A stretch of DNA of 64,000 nt from assembly GCA_963779845.1 (NCBI GenBank), contig CAVZZV010000005.1:558001-622000 (forward strand), read 5' to 3'. A program made the translations under genes and the position numbers. Positions 63,021 through 64,000 of the stretch are shown piece after piece. Source of the stretch: CAVZZV01 sp963779845 (lineage in GTDB: Bacteria > Bacteroidota > Bacteroidia > Bacteroidales > GCA-2748055). Each line of letters starts with the position of its first letter. Position 1 is the first letter of the stretch. Under the pieces are notes generated by a model, which saw only the letters and a program-made list of their open reading frames with translations, searched no databases and was not told the origin of the DNA.

Positions 63021-64000
63021 ATGACAAGAAAAGTTTTTACCATATTGAGCCTCCTCATGATTGTCCGGATTTCCCTGTCACAAGGGATAGAGGATAGGGT
63101 TATCCCAATCGAAGGGGTCACCATAAACGCAGAAAGAATATTCCGGAAAAAAGAGGCAGGAATGAAAGAGACGAAAGTGGATTCGGTAATCCTCCTGGAG
63201 AAATTCAACCTCTCCCTTTCCGATGTTTTGGCAGAAAATACCACCGTTTATATAAAAAATTATGGCCGTGGGGCATTGGCAACTGCCTCCTTTCGGGGAA
63301 CGGCCCCAACCCATACGAGTGTAGCCTGGAATGGACTCAACATCAACTCGCCCATGTTGGGAATGGTAGATTTTTCGCTGATCCCGGTTTATATTATCGA
63401 CGACCTAAGCCTTCAACATGGAGCTGCCTCCATCAAAGAAAGCAGTGGCGGATTGGGGGGACATATCAGCCTGAACAATACCGTCGACTGGAATAACAGA
63501 TTCAGCGCGCGATATTTTCAGGGGATCGGAAGCTATTCAAGCTTTGATGAATTTGGGCAAGTAAACCTCGGGAACCACAACATCCAATCAAAGACACGTT
63601 TTTATCATAACGACTCAAAGAATGATTACAAAATACTGAATACCAACAGGAAAGATACCATAAAAGGCATTTTCAAATTTCCGGTCACAAAAAATAAAGA
63701 TGCTAATTATCAAAAATGGGGGGCAGTACAGGAACTATACTTTAAGCCCGCCTCAAGAGTTTTCACCTCCCTGAAAGCATGGTACCAGGATGCCCAACGC
63801 AGTATACCCAACGTGTTGAGTTATGAAGGTTCAGACACCACATACAGAAAAAATCATCAAAGCGATCAAACCTTAAAAATGGTGGTAGAGGGAAAATATT
63901 ATGGGGAAAATTACAGCGTGAAGGTTAATACAGGTATAGATTATCAGAAGCTCGATTATATTTTGAGAATCAGGAACAGTGGTTTGGAGGAGCTGAAGCC
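63021..64000 (+). CDS. TonB-dependent receptor, probable B12 transporter (3' end outside window)
   Basis: The frame runs from ATG 63021 to the window edge (326 residues). A signal peptide (FTILSLLMIVRISLSQG) precedes VIPIEGVTINAER, a TonB-box/plug start, and the plug motifs NYGRGALATASFRGTAPTHT and GAASIKESSGGLGGHISLNN. The barrel then begins. Following a B12 riboswitch by one surface-protein gene, and one base after it, it is most likely a BtuB-type cobalamin receptor. The C-terminus is outside the window. Confidence 0.82.
   Translation, partial: MTRKVFTILSLLMIVRISLSQGIEDRVIPIEGVTINAERIFRKKEAGMKETKVDSVILLEKFNLSLSDVLAENTTVYIKNYGRGALATASFRGTAPTHTSVAWNGLNINSPMLGMVDFSLIPVYIIDDLSLQHGAASIKESSGGLGGHISLNNTVDWNNRFSARYFQGIGSYSSFDEFGQVNLGNHNIQSKTRFYHNDSKNDYKILNTNRKDTIKGIFKFPVTKNKDANYQKWGAVQELYFKPASRVFTSLKAWYQDAQRSIPNVLSYEGSDTTYRKNHQSDQTLKMVVEGKYYGENYSVKVNTGIDYQKLDYILRIRNSGLEELK

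Overview
The window is a stretch of a Bacteroidota chromosome, probably a free-living, respiring lineage and possibly from a saline habitat. The evidence for the phylum is a type IX secretion sorting tail on the cell-surface protein at 61520-63019, several TAnnTTTG promoter boxes of the Bacteroidota type, a GWxTD lipoprotein, an ABC-F/RlmD/RecA/MiaA set of Bacteroidota character, and an alternative complex III respiratory cluster. Protein-coding density is high and no phage or large mobile island is visible; the only transposon trace is a short transposase remnant near 41.7-41.9 kb.

Layout. 0-3 kb: a GWxTD lipoprotein cut by the window edge and an ABC-F ATPase. 3-11 kb: RlmD, then an ion and osmolyte block (Na+/alanine symporter, MscS channel, cation-chloride-cotransporter-like permease, CaCA exchanger). 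11-17 kb: a SpoU rRNA methyltransferase, dihydrolipoyl dehydrogenase, a serpin lipoprotein, and an ECF sigma factor with a membrane/barrel partner that carries a 15-bp tandem repeat. 17-21 kb: a lytic transglycosylase and uvrA, both broken by many closely spaced single-base frameshifts, then a LOG-family hydrolase. 21.9-25.4 kb: two envelope proteins, SmpB and a Yip1-like protein. 25.4-29.2 kb: miaA and a GntR-ABC-adhesin-like operon with a clear promoter and operator. 29.3-36.6 kb: an S9 peptidase with one frameshift, RecA, a Bcp peroxiredoxin, a TPR/SPOR protein, a ferritin-like protein and ClpS. 36.6-38.4 kb: NfeD/FloA and tRNA-Ser(GCU).

38.4-41.6 kb holds an MtaB/MtaC-like corrinoid methyltransferase pair with a divergent AraC regulator, unusual in this phylum. 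41.7-43.3 kb holds the transposase remnant and a decayed or mis-sequenced GH88 gene. 43.4-50.4 kb holds the least familiar system in the window: a 991-residue usher-like outer-membrane protein, two related small secreted proteins, a divergent Ig-like chaperone candidate, a MORN-repeat protein and a small lipoprotein. I propose a chaperone/usher-like surface-fibre locus.

50.5-60.8 kb is one long minus-strand respiratory operon. It encodes alternative complex III (actB, a fused actC-actD, actF, pentaheme actA, actE) interleaved with a cbb3-type oxidase (ccoN, a fused ccoO/ccoP-like diheme subunit) and four small membrane proteins, so quinol oxidation and oxygen reduction are encoded as one unit. 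61.2-64 kb begins with a cobalamin riboswitch, followed by a T9SS-sorted surface protein and a TonB-dependent receptor, which together look like a B12 uptake locus. B12 import would also serve the corrinoid protein at 40 kb.
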